Below are positions 45,931 through 58,300 of a DNA stretch of 64,000 nucleotides, piece by piece; position 1 is the first letter of the stretch; the number at the start of each line of letters is the position of its first letter. The DNA comes from Triplophysa rosa. Lineage: Eukaryota; Chordata; Actinopteri; Cypriniformes; Nemacheilidae. A program made the translations under genes and the position numbers. The notes beneath the pieces were generated by a model that ran no database searches, was not told where the DNA came from, and saw nothing but the letters and a program-made list of their open reading frames with translations. The DNA is taken from assembly GCF_024868665.1 (NCBI RefSeq), contig NC_079895.1, positions 3,932,154 through 3,996,153 on the forward strand, in the 5' to 3' direction.

Positions 45931-47086
45931 AGCCGTTCATTTTGACAAGTCCCAAATCTCCAATTTTAATAAACAGTGAATTCACCTCGCGGGCATTAAA
46001 TCTGGGGTACGCAGGGTGAGCAGCTGTCACTGCAGTAACTCCAAGCAGCAGGTTGTTTACAAGAAGCAGCTCTATTACTGTAGATTACTGTAGTGCCGAG
46101 GCCAGAACTGAGTCGCTGCATTGAGAAGCATAAACAGAGACCGTCTCTCTTTCCCGAGAGCTGGAATGCTTTCCCAAAACTGTGCAAAAGCATGTTAGAC
46201 TGGACCGGCTCCAGGTCAGCGTTCGGTACACACTCTTTTGACAGATGCACACAGCGTCAAATTAGATTAAACATCTTTACTTAAACCAAAATACAGTAAT
46301 GTTTGCTTGTTTGTCTGGGAAGACAACGTGTCTGTTTGCAAAACTGATGTCATTTACAATGCATACAAACATAACATGGTCATGCCCAGCCAGGTGTGTT
46401 TAATAAAGGCTGTAAACTGCGTTATAGACTGTGTACAGAATGTGATATTTAGTTTGCATCAATAATAGCTGTTTCAATTAATAGAACATTGAAATGACAA
46501 GCATGTATAATGCAGTGTAAAAGAACCAAACTATAGACATATCAAATGCATGTTTTTCTTTAAATGAACATCATTCAGAAAGCCCAAGGGCTTGTTTTCG
46601 TCGTCCATGATAATGTTACGCCTCTAATCTTGGCTGTCTCTGTGATTTCTGCCGAAGGATTCTCTGCCCCCAAACTGTTCATTGTTCTTTCGAAGAATGT
46701 TTAATCCTCCAGAGGGGAAAAAATTTACCGCAGCTGCAGTTTGTAATGAGAGCGTGCTTGTTTCTTTATACACACGGAGCTTAAAGCACACGGGCATCTC
46801 AGAAAGGCTCCCCCAAAATATTATGCTTTTCTCATACCTTCCTACTGCCGTCGGCAATCGCTGACCGAGTGACCGCCCCTCGACACCCTTCCCAAACAAC
46901 TATACACAAGGAAACATTTTGTCTGTGCAAAGGCAACATTTTCTTTAGGCGAATAACAACTATAAAACGTAGCAAAAACAAAACATTTGGTCTCAGGCAA
47001 ACATTTTTAAACAAAAAAGTACAATAGTGCAATTTTTCAGTTTGGTGAAGCTCTTCTCCTCCCTAGGCTTGTTTACGTGAGGGCGC
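45931..47086 (-). other. frzb 3' flank and probable 3' UTR
   Basis: Sequence downstream of the frzb stop codon. No coding exon was recognised. The 3' UTR end cannot be placed with confidence. Confidence 0.35.
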
Positions 47087-49383
47087 TTATTTGCGGCTTT
47101 GTCTCTTGTTGGCCTTGATTGCCCTGGTCTGCTCCCAGCGCTAGCACACAAAAACATCAGTCAGGTCAATGGCACAGATGGCTTCTCTCTACATATTTAT
47201 ATACTTTGTCATATAAGTCACGTGACAGTAGTTCATTCTATGTTAGAGTTCAGTCTTAATCCCTGAGGAGCATAAAATCCAAATATTATTTTTAGTCATG
47301 TTCTCCTATTTGTCATTGTGCAGCTATACGTAACAAACAGACATTCCAAAAAAGAATAAGACATTCTTGAAATGATATGAATGTCACAATGTCAGACTGA
47401 ACTCTGTTAGAGAACTGATGTCATACATTCGCTAAAAATAACCTTGAGATACAGTTGGTTAAAAGTGAAGCAAAAGTGTTTAAAACTAGAAAATTCGCAG
47501 ATGTCGTTCTTACCTTCACTTTACGGCCCATTTTGTCCCTCCACTTCTGTGCAATGGACCCGTCAATGAGCAGCAATCTGTTGGAGAAATCACCACTTTA
47601 TTTCGAGAACAACAAAACATTCCACCAACGTCCTCTGACAAGAAATCCGGCATTACCTGGACCTTTCCTCGTTCTCATAACCCATGATAATATATTCCTC
47701 ATTGGCTGCTAGTTGAGGACACGCACAGACCGAGTTGTAATAAAGAGTTACTGTGTCTCGAGGAATGTTGACCAGAGATGACTTCAGAACGTCCTTGACC
47801 TCGACGATGGCGCTCAGATCGTGGTTTCGAGTTTTTATTTCTTTCACCCTCGCTCGGATGACTGCAAAGAGATTGGTAACATTAAATAAGTCTCGTTTTT
47901 AGTCATGACAAAAAAGCTTTTCCTTCCGCATGCTTAGGAAAGAAAGAGAAAGTGTGAGAAATGTCAAGCAAACAAGATCTAAATAATTCAATATCATTCA
48001 GCACTTACCGTAATTGTAATTGTTCCTTTCGTATGTTTTTTGGCCAAGCCTTACAGACTTGCACTTACAACGATCTGAAAAAGGCAAAAGCATTTACTTT
48101 GAGATATTTTAGTTATGTATATTTTAGCTTGGTTACATTTTAAAGAATTATCCGAATACCATTAGCTCCTTTACAGTTCCCATTGTGTGAATCCATGGGG
48201 AAGTCTGGGTTTCCCTCTGTATGAGAACCATAACTGAAATTAATGTTTGACCCACTTTAAGTGTGACTGTTAATGAATTATATTAAATAAATATTTTTAA
48301 TAGGTATATTTAATCAAATACGGTAAAGACTGACTTAGAATCAAGAAAAATACAATGTGTATCTCACCAGGGTTACATTTCGAAGGGTCTTGATAGTAAG
48401 GATTATCTTTAGGGAAGAAAGTTTGTTATTTATGAATGTTTGTTAGCTATATTGGTAACACTTTAGTAGGGACCAATTCTCACCATTAACTAGTTGCTTA
48501 TTAGATGCCTATTTTTAGCATATTGGCTGTTTATTAGTACTTACAAAGCAAGCATTCAACATGACCATATTCTACTTCCCTAATCCTACCCCCTAAACCT
48601 AACAACTACCTTATTAACTATTAATAAGCAACAAATTAGTAGTTTACTGAGGTTAATGGTTTATTAATACCGAGAATTGGACCTTAAAATAAAATGTGAC
48701 CGCTACTTTAATAATAAACTTACTGGTAATAAAAAATAACAATATGTGACTACAATCACTATAAATAGCGAAAGAAAATGATAGGGCTATGGTACTTGCA
48801 CTATTACTACCATAAATAGTAATGACAATACATTTTCAAACTACATTGAATTCCCTCTGTATGAATAATAAAAAAACACGAACAACCCTAAAAATAGGAA
48901 TAGGAATAAATAACCTGGTCCCTCAGCTTTGACTATTGCTTCAGGTGAGATGCAGACTCCTCGGTCATACACGGGTAGCTCCTCACAGGCCAGGCTCTCC
49001 GGCCACGTGTGGTTGTATCTCTTCATGACCGGCTCACAGCCGCACTTCGCCCGTTCGCAGACCGACTTGCACGGCTTGATGGGGTCATGCTGGAAGTCGA
49101 TGGTGCATATGGGCGCATACATGGCGCAGAGGAAGAACAGCAGGTCCGGGCTGCACTGGGTGCCCAAAAGCCCTTCAAACTGCTCGATGGCGAGCACGGC
49201 GTTGGCCTGAGTGCTGTGATGGAGATGGTTGGGCATTTTGGTCATGTTCCACGGCATGGATCTGCACATGGGGATGCGGATGGGCTCGCAGGACGCCGCC
49301 TGCGATCTTGGGATCTCCAAGAGACACGCAATAGCCAGGACGCAGATGAACATTTCGTGGGAAAACATCTTTGGGTTGGTCAT
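47087..49383 (-). CDS. frzb: Secreted frizzled-related protein 3 (Frzb), Wnt antagonist
   Basis: Complete 304-aa gene in six exons on the minus strand: 49383-48915, 48216-48160, 48074-48009, 47861-47657, 47577-47514, 47140-47087. The signal peptide covers about residues 6-30 (in-frame Met at 1, 6 and 11). The frizzled cysteine-rich domain spans Cys32-Cys144, including [20 protein letters not shown], with sequons at Asn46 and Asn124. A netrin-like domain starts at Cys171 and contains [12 protein letters not shown] and [16 protein letters not shown]. The protein binds Wnt ligands outside the cell and opposes signalling. Compared with human FRZB as I remember it, Cys114 is extra, Asn210 replaces a netrin-domain Cys, and the C-terminus ([12 protein letters not shown]) is short and lacks the Ser-rich tail. 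Neighbours match human 2q32. Confidence 0.96.
48454..48701. mobile_element. MITE with GGTAACACTTTA termini in frzb intron 1
   Basis: GGTAACACTTTAGTAGGGAC at the left and TGGACCTTAAAATAAAATGT plus GACC at the right form imperfect inverted repeats, with CCAATTCTC / GAGAATTGG inside. It is a common fish non-autonomous DNA element with no open frame. Confidence 0.8.
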
Positions 49384-49860
49384 AAATCACAAAACGGAGA
49401 GCAGACGCTAATTATAATTCACCATGGAGATTCTCCGGAGATCTGACTGTTGCGCGCAAAACCTCGAGTGATCTTCCGGTGACTTGACTGTTGTGCGCAA
49501 AACCTCAAGCGGTCCCCCCCAAAAGGTCTTTAGAAGACTAACTTCACCTTATTGAAGTCTTGCGACATTCAGGCACACGGAGGAAAAGAGCTCATGTTTT
49601 AAAATTCTCGTTCGAGGAGGAAAACGTATAAAGGAAATCTCTTGGAAATGGTGACGCGCGAGAGAAGTCTTTGGGTTCCTTCTGGGTAAGTGAAGTCCAG
49701 TTCAGGTCCAGCGGAAAGAAAGCGGCTTGAAGAAGCTGGAGAAGACGGAGAGGAGGAGGAAGAGAAGGAGGAGTGGTGGAGTGGTGGAGGTGGGCTGGGG
49801 ACATAAAACAGCGGGACCCCAGCCCACCTCCCTCATCACTCCTGTCTCCTGTTGCGCACT
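49384..49860 (-). promoter_or_regulatory. frzb: frzb 5' UTR and proximal promoter
   Basis: GC-richer DNA upstream of the frzb ATG. It contains a perfect 15-bp inverted repeat (49786-49800 and 49817-49831, arm GGAGGTGGGCTGGGG) around ACATAAAACAGCGGGA, which carries a TATA-like ATAAAA. A purine-rich GGAGGAGGAAG tract lies alongside. The transcription start is unknown. Confidence 0.4.
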
Positions 49861-52183
49861 CAAACACACACACACTGTTGACTTACTGCCGCCATAAATG
49901 TCTTTAACTAAGACAAAAGCTGTGTTTGATTGCGTAAAACACTACATAAATAGTGTTGTGGACATAAGGCAGTGCTAACGTAAAGACAGACGCTCTAATC
50001 AGAATCTGTCTGTATTGATTTGGCGACTGGAAATGTGGTTAAACTAATTATAAAGGAGAAGAGTTGCACTTTTTTCTGTTGCGTATTTACGCTGGTACGT
50101 GCGCATGAGTTTTATTTTGGGAAGCAGGCGGTCCCCCAAACTTTCCTTTAGGCTACATCATTTCATCGGATCGTTGTTCTTGCTTAAAACTTTCTAACTT
50201 GAATCAATATTTCATGTTCACTTATTAATTCATTTTGGTAAGTAGCTGTGTACTATTTATGTCAGAGTCCTCACCGCCATGAAATGAAATTATTTTCTGA
50301 TAATGACATCCTAACTGTGCGAAGCTTAACACAAATGATGTCACCTGGTGAAATATGAGTCTGTCAGGACTTAAAAGTTCTTTGAGATGTGTTTAGAGGA
50401 TTTAGCTAAACGATTTTTTTCTTTCAGTTTAATCAGTATTCATATTACCTTGAACAAATAACAGTCTAAAAAGGCAGTGTTTATAAACTCCATATTTCAT
50501 ATTTATGTCAAATACACTGTAAAAAACAACAACTCATGAACAAAAACTGTTGAGCAATGAATCTCCATGACCTTTCCAGTTGTCTGTGAATAAATTTGAC
50601 GGATTAAAAAAGAATCCAAGGGTGTTTCTCAATTCTTATTTGTGCATCCTCGTTTCCTTTCCTCGCGTCTTAGCTCCACCCCCTCAGGATGCCAGGGAAG
50701 GGAACAAGGAAAAGACGCGAGTACGGAGGAATTAAAAGAAGTGACTTTAGCGTCACTTCAAGCGTCGTCAATTAATAATGACTGTTACATACATTGCTCA
50801 TTGAAAATGTAAAAAATAAAGTTAAATACATACTTTAGGGAGATTTCATAATCCCCACTACAATAAAATAAGTTAAAAAAAAAGCTTAAAAGTGGTCAGA
50901 AATGTATATAAGGTATGTCAAATTAAATATATGTTATACATAAATATTAACTATATAAATAAATTTACTACATGAATATTAACCATACTGTCTGAAATAG
51001 CTCTACATTTAATATTATAATGCTTAATTATCACATTTATGTGTGTTTGAATATGAGCTAAAGATGTGAGGATGTGCAGGGGGAGGAGAATTTATGTGCC
51101 TCAGGTTTAGTCTATAAAACACTTCCGCAAAGGAAACACCTGTGTATCCTCGCTCACGACTCCTCAGAAAGCCCCCTCTCTCCTCGATACTCTCCTCCTC
51201 CCGGCGCAATTAGAGAATTGAGACGTCCTTAAAGATGGCTGAGCTCGATCGGTTTCCGGGTCATAGGATGGAGGAGTGAGGAGGCATACTGAGAAGCATC
51301 CCAAGTCAAAAAAATAATAATTCACCTACAAAACCGACTTTACTTTGGCTGCATGCAAGTTTAACTCTTTACAAGAACAATATTAGCCTATTTCTTATAT
51401 AGAAAAATATATTTTTTCATTTCTTTCTGTTGTTGAAGAATGGTTTTAATAATCCAAGCATTGACTTGCAGCACTGAAAAGCATTAAAGTACAGCAGTCA
51501 AACCTCTTATGACCTGATGTTTATTCATGTTATGGAAGATACATAGTCATTTCCAAAAAATTGAAAACATATAAAACTGGTTAAGGGAGAGGAGGGTAAA
51601 ACAACTGATAAACATTCGATAAATATGTACGAATGTTTATTACAGCTCACAGATGGATAACAATGGAGTGTCGACGCCACAAGGCATCATGAAAGTTAGT
51701 TAAAAAATTATACTATGCTTTGTACAAAACAACACTGGGTTGCTTTTATAACATGTAGTTATGCACAATTCCGTCATTTCGATCCAAATGAGATGCTGTT
51801 ATATCCATTAATTTGGCAAATATGTCAAAGAAACACAATAGTGTAACGAAAATAAATGCAAATTCACAAGAAGTGAGATAGAGAGAAGCACGCAGTAACC
51901 CACACAGATTAGATCTAGAACAACATCAAAATAAAAAAAAGATTCATGGTTTCATAGAGGCATCTGTCATCTTAACAAGCATTTAGCATGATGTAGTTTT
52001 TAGAATCCACCCCTCGCCCTCCCCCCAAACTTCCCAACACACACACAATTAACTATTTTATGTGTTTCCAAGTTTAACCATCGCAAATAAAAACACAAAC
52101 AAAAAATAAAAATTAAATTTAGTGTCTTAGTCCCTGGGATCAAACTCAATTACTGAAAGTGGTCAATGAACTTTTTTCTCCTC
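49861..52183. other. Intergenic between frzb and nckap1
   Basis: No gene was recognised. A degenerate element at about 50622-51302 begins GGGTGTTTCTCAATTCTTAT and later has AGAGAATTGAGACGTCC, hinting at inverted termini. The rest is AT-rich and probably includes nckap1 3' UTR. Confidence 0.4.
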
Positions 52184-52189
52184 TTTATT
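52184..52189 (-). terminator. nckap1 polyadenylation signal
   Basis: TTTATT on the plus strand is AATAAA on the minus strand, about 135 bases past the nckap1 stop codon. Longer 3' UTR forms using signals further left are possible. Confidence 0.35.
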
Positions 52190-52321
52190 CAGTGTCATAA
52201 AAGATTTGATCCCATTAAAGTCTTGCACTGGTAAGACAATAAAGTTGTAGAATCCTACAGAAGAATATGGAATAAGAGCTGTAGTGTCCGGCCCTCGGAG
52301 TGCGTCAAGCACAGGAACTCT

Positions 52322-55300
52322 TTATGCGGAAGATGACACAGACTGCTTGTACACAGCGTGGTAGGCGTTCCGGAGCAGAACGTACGGGAAGCAGGACTCC
52401 AAGAGGTCCATGGTGAGGAATGGTGATTCTTGAACGATCTAGTACATACAGACAAAATGATCAGAATAAAAAAAGATGCATTTCAAGATGATGTTGAGAC
52501 GTGTGCGATCGTATCACTCCTATTTCTATTGTCAATTTGGTGCATCCTGCAGACTAAGCTTCAAAAAACCAAACAAAACCCACAAAGAAAATCCCACAGA
52601 CAAATCTATATCAAATATAATACAGCCGCAGGAAAAAAGAAATCACATTTTCAATCATTTCTAAATTTTCAAAAAATTCAAAAAATTGAATCAGCCTTTC
52701 CAGATGTATTGTGGTCATTCTAGTTCAGTGTCTGTTAAATTTCGACAAAATCAAACCTCAGGATTGACAAAGTCATCAAACAGCAATGTGAAAGACTGAT
52801 GGCACAAGACACATGAAAACTTTGATAAATCGAGGTGAAAACTTTGATAAATAAACTTTTCCTAAATACTAGGGATGTAACGATTCACTCAGCTCACGAT
52901 GCGATGCGAGTCACGATTCTGATCTCACGATGCGATTTATTCATGATTTACTCACGATTTATTTTTACAAAATGAGTTGAAACAAATTAGAAATGAACAA
53001 CTTCCCTTGCATTATTTCTTAAATGCTTCACGTTTCTTTGTATAATTAAATAATGTTTTATTTCAAATAACAAAACTAAACTGCAATTTTATAACAAATT
53101 AATAATAGAAAAAGTCTCTTTAATATAAACAAACTAATACGGTCTGAGCTTTTCTTGGATTTTTTTGCATTTGAGAAATATCAGCATGACCACGTTTAGA
53201 TTTGCAGTGAAAATAGCGGCCCCTGCTGTTCAAAAAATGTATTGCGATTCAGTTCACACCTCAAGCGATTTGAATCGTCACTCATTATAACCGATTTTCA
53301 ACCGGCCCACGGTGAATCGTTACATCCCTACTAAATACATGTAGAAATATTACTAGTGTATTGCTTAAAAGTGAATATGAACTTGTTTTCTTTGCAGTAT
53401 TTGAGGTCTTAAAAATAAAGAGCATTGTTTCTGTTATTTTATACCTGTTTCTCCCGTTTTAATTTTTTATACATTTTTCAATTTTAATTTAAAATTTGGG
53501 AGAAATTTTACAGAATTAAACAAAAATGATCATTTTACCTAAACATAAATAGTATATTTAGACAAACTGACAATGGTCTTCGAAATGGTCTTGTATATTT
53601 TTTTATTTATTTATATGTATTATTTCTACTGTTTTATCTATATTTAGTGCGTGTTTAATTGTCCTTTCTCTACGGCTGTCCTGAAATGATGCAAACTGTA
53701 AAAAGCGCTACAGAAATAAACTTGAATCAAACTGAATTCTTCCTTCACCCAACGTTCACATTCTTCTCCAAATGCATTCAACATCCCTAAATCACATGTC
53801 AAAAATACATCTGTTTATGGAGGAAATACCCCACTGTTTCACTCTGCTAGAAACCACGCTTTCCTGTCTTCTACCAGCAGTGGATTCACTCACCATGTCC
53901 AGGAGCAGGTAAACGGACTCCCGGTTTCGTGTAGTGGTTTTATCCGTTTCTTGTCCAATCTTCAGCAGACTGGAAGATGCAAGCTGAAGAAGAAGAGTAG
54001 AAGAGAATTACCCAACAGCCCCACAGGGAGATCACTCAAGTTTGCAGTTACATAAACAATATTTATCCAGGTTATGTTGTTGTAAAAGCAGATTTGGAGT
54101 CCAAATTCAAGTGCATCGGATATAAACAATGAATGAGGACGATAGCGGCAAACATTCCAACTTACAGCGAGGAACTCTTTTAGGCGGTCCTCTATGCTGC
54201 CCTTGTGGATAGTGAAGAGAGCAGCGGCAATCTGGTTTATCGCTTTAGCTAGACAGTGGATGTTGTTGCAGTGACCTAAAAAGATTTATAGAGTTAGTAA
54301 ACGCATGATAATGCATTAAAGCGCGCAGCCCACCGGACGTGGCTCCTTCGTTCAAAGAGCACAGATATAATCTCATTTCACTCGCGACGGTTCAGCGCCG
54401 GTTCGAAAAGCAAAATTGGTACCTTCTATTGCGGGACTGTACTGCGACATCACGTTGCTGGCCAGGGTCGGCATGGAAACGGCCACAAACACCATCAACA
54501 GGCAGGCGATCTTGTACTCCTCCTCTGGGCTGATATTCTCTGTTACAAACAAGGTGAAATGAGTTCATGAACGCCGCGTTCGGTAATGCATTAAACGCCA
54601 TTGCAATTGTGAGAAGGGCACTTAAACGGCACACATCCCATTTCTGGACAGTGTCCAAAAAAGAGCCAAGAAAAACTGCGTATGTCCAGAAATGACCTGT
54701 TATTTATGTTATTAGTGCAACTGGATTTGGGAGTGATTCAATTAAGTCTAGTTTGAGTTGACTTGCTATTTAGATAGTAAACAGAAGACGTTTGGATTTA
54801 ACCGTCGGGGGAATAGAACAAAAACAACGGAGCTTGCCAAAGAGGCCCTGGAGGGTTTTCGGCTGCTCTGAGAAAGTCGAAGTCGTTCACCGGAAAACTT
54901 TGCTCAGTTTTAGAGAGCTACGCCTGAGGTAAGAAGCGCGAGATTTATCGGAGTTCACAAGGCTCTTTTCAGGCATTCGTATTCTTTGAATGGGCTGTAA
55001 CGCTTGATAAAAGTTTGATAAGAAACACCGGACGACCGGACACTACTATAAAACTAGCTTCCCAAGTTAAAAGCTAGTTTATACAACAAGCATCTCAATG
55101 CTGTAATACTTGACCGGAAAATCTGTAACCTTTTTGAATAAAAAAAAAGCAAAATTCTGTTATTGAACAAGCGCATAAAAAACTGTTTGTTTGAAGAAAA
55201 ACCTTCAATGAATATCTGCATGTTGTTATACAGGCCGAATATAACTTTAAATACATTTTATTCCACTGTACAAAATCAAAGCCTGATACTTTTTGTGATA

Positions 55301-58300
55301 TTTAACGTATGCTTGGTGGGCAATTAATAGTGACAAATACCGAACGCTCCCTACAAAAACGTACCAGACTTCTGGGAAGATAGGGCCACGACAAGCGCAG
55401 GGTCAATCTCACAGGGCAGTCCTGCGGCAGAAGATAGCTCGTACACATTCATGGCCACCTGAGAAAATTAAGAAGCTGTTAGTTTCAGGTCTAAAGGCAC
55501 ACCATTAGCCGTAAGAGCAAGAGTGATGTCACCTACCTTCATGTCAGTTTCACGAGGAATGTGGTCTTTGAAGTCTTCCACGGAGCTCACTAGGAAGGGA
55601 ATGTGGCAGGACAGCACCTGGAGACAAGACCCATATCTGTGGTCAAGAGCTTATTATGTCTGATGCTAAATGAGCAAACGTGAACATATCTGGAGCGATT
55701 TCAAACTTTGCATAAAATGAAATCTTGGACATTCTGTTTTTGAAATTGGAATAGCATTGAACGGATGAGTAAAAGTTAAAGTATAACATAACAGAGAGAC
55801 GTTAACATGCAGTCCGTGTTGAGACAGCGAGTGTTGTGTGAATCATGTGTCTGGATAACTCACGTCTCTGAGTGCTTCCTGGGCCAGAGAACGGAACGAT
55901 AAAATCACACCGATGATGGTCATCCGTTTCAGCACGCTGTCAACCGCTACAGAAATAGAAGACAGGTTGTATTAATAACATCCAAAAATAGATTATTTTC
56001 TTCACAGAAGCACTAAAAATAGATCTGCAGGTGCCGTGGGCAACATTCCTGAGCTTAGATTTCAGTTTAGTAGCCTAGTGTAAAAATATGAATGTGTGAG
56101 TTGAAACAAATACCACTGAAAAGCTCTGTGCGGAGGGTCCTGCTAGGGGGTGAGGGGATTACATTTCATACCATGACTTTACAAAAAGCTATTGTCTAAC
56201 ACGCCGCTTCTCAAACTGTGGTACGTGCGCACAACTCTGAAAATGTGTTATTGTAAAAATACGAAACGATGAGTTTTTTTTTCTTATTGCCACTTTTCTA
56301 ATTACGGATCTACTTACAATATTAAAGGGATAGTTCACCCAAAAATGAAAACTCTGTCATTTATTTACTCTCTGGTGGTTTAAACCATGTACAACACTTT
56401 CTTTTATGGAACACAAAAGAAGATATTTTGAGAAATGTCACAGTGGTTTTGTGTCCATACAATGGAAGTCAAGTAATGTTTAGTTACCAACATTCTTCAA
56501 AATATCTTCGTTTGTGTTCTGCAGAGGGAAGAAATGAGTAAATGATAAAAGAATTTTCATTTTGGGGTGAAATGTGTCGAAGATTCGAATGCGTTCTCAC
56601 ATTGCACTTTTTGGTAGCTATAAACCTTTTTTCAGATATAGTTATACAGTGTTTCTTGCACACATACTGAACATACTTCACAATTTGGTTAACAACATCA
56701 GACTAAATATTTAACATAGTGCTTGCATGTGTGTCAAGTGACAAGAGAAAATCCCTGAGACCGGAACTCACATGTGAGCCGTTTGAACAGCGCTGCCATA
56801 TGCTCCGGCTTGTCAAAGCTGGTCCTCATCTGGGTCAGAACCTCCACGTTGTCCACCACAAGTTTCTGTAAAGACGACAGGATCATGCAAAATGTCAATA
56901 ATCAGAGAAAGCAATCAGGAGTCATCTTTACTCAGTAAAATTCACGGCTACAGTAACTCTTACAATAGTACACTGGACTCACGCCCCTAGGTATCCACGT
57001 CAATGAAGTTAAAAAAATGTTATGGTACGAATAATAAGGTGCGTCTTAGGCTGTTATAAGGCCATACTTTTAAAAGCGTGTGTTTAAATGTTCACCCGTG
57101 TCTTACTGTAACGACAATTTCTGCTTTGTTTTCAAACCTATTGAACTTTTTCACACCAGTAGCCGATTAAAGCTATGAATCAACCAAGACGAGGACATTT
57201 TCAAAACAAGAGAAGGAAAAGCCCCGGCTTGCATGTCTACAAATGATTTGTGAAATTCAAGAGAAACGTGTTTCGCGTTAAGTCCTTTGGTGGACATGGC
57301 GCGGAATAGAAATGCGAAATAAAATGGTTTACTCCATGGCAGATCGTGGGTCAGATAGGAAACTTGGTTCTTTCTTCTGCAAATTACTTTCAGCTGAGGG
57401 AGAGAGGTTTGCATGTTAGAACATCACCGACATGTGCCAAGGCTGCGTTCGCACACTTCACTTGCTAAAGAAACAATTCTAATGCAGAGGGCTGTTTCAA
57501 TTACATACGTGCGTTTGTAAACATTGAATAAAAAACATATTTACATGCATGCATTGGCCGAGAGAGAGAAAGCAGTTTATTCCTAAATGATTAAATCAGG
57601 AGTGCACACAATAAACCGTTTACACCTCACAAATAATCAAACAGGTATTTGGTTCAGGTTTGATGGGCATAGTTGCTGTTAATCCATCATTGCTTGACAG
57701 CTCTCATTTGCTTTTGTTCAAGTGTTTCCCAATAACTCTCAGGGGAAATGCTACCTAAACTCTATTCCCAGAAAGCAAGTCCTCATGGAATCTGTTTCCT
57801 CAGAATTTCACAGAAAGAGCAACAGAATTCCAAAGAAAGTTTGAGACATTTTCCACTCTTTGCGTGTCTGTCTATCACATATTTGTAGCTAATTTGTGCA
57901 CTTGCATTCTTGGGCATATCCAACATTTCGTCCAATAGTTTTTTTGCGATCTCTAGAACAGGGGTTTCAAACTTTATGATGCCAAGGACCCCCAAATATG
58001 ATTAACTTTTTGTGAAGGACCCCCATTCTTAAAAAACATTACCATCTATTATTTGTGTAAAAAACATTTATTAGACAAATAGTCAACGTGATATTATAAA
58101 GAGAACATGTTTCCAAACTTAAATACTTGGATACACTTAGATGTACACTTATGAAGAGACATTTTAACTTCAAATGCATTATTGTAGCAACTTTCACTTT
58201 GAGTAAGAAAAAAACATTGTGAGAAAAATGTACTAGAAAGATACAAATATAAACAGTTCTGGAAAATATGCATGTAGCACAAAAGCAGATAAACACTTAA

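Noticed and set aside
45996..46284. Overlapping open frames near 46.1 kb as a gene
   Set aside because: No conserved motif, no splice context and frames on both strands of similar length; treated as chance.
49009..49446. 145-aa open frame on the plus strand opposite frzb exon 1
   Set aside because: It is the antisense shadow of a GC-rich conserved exon; no independent similarity or composition signal.
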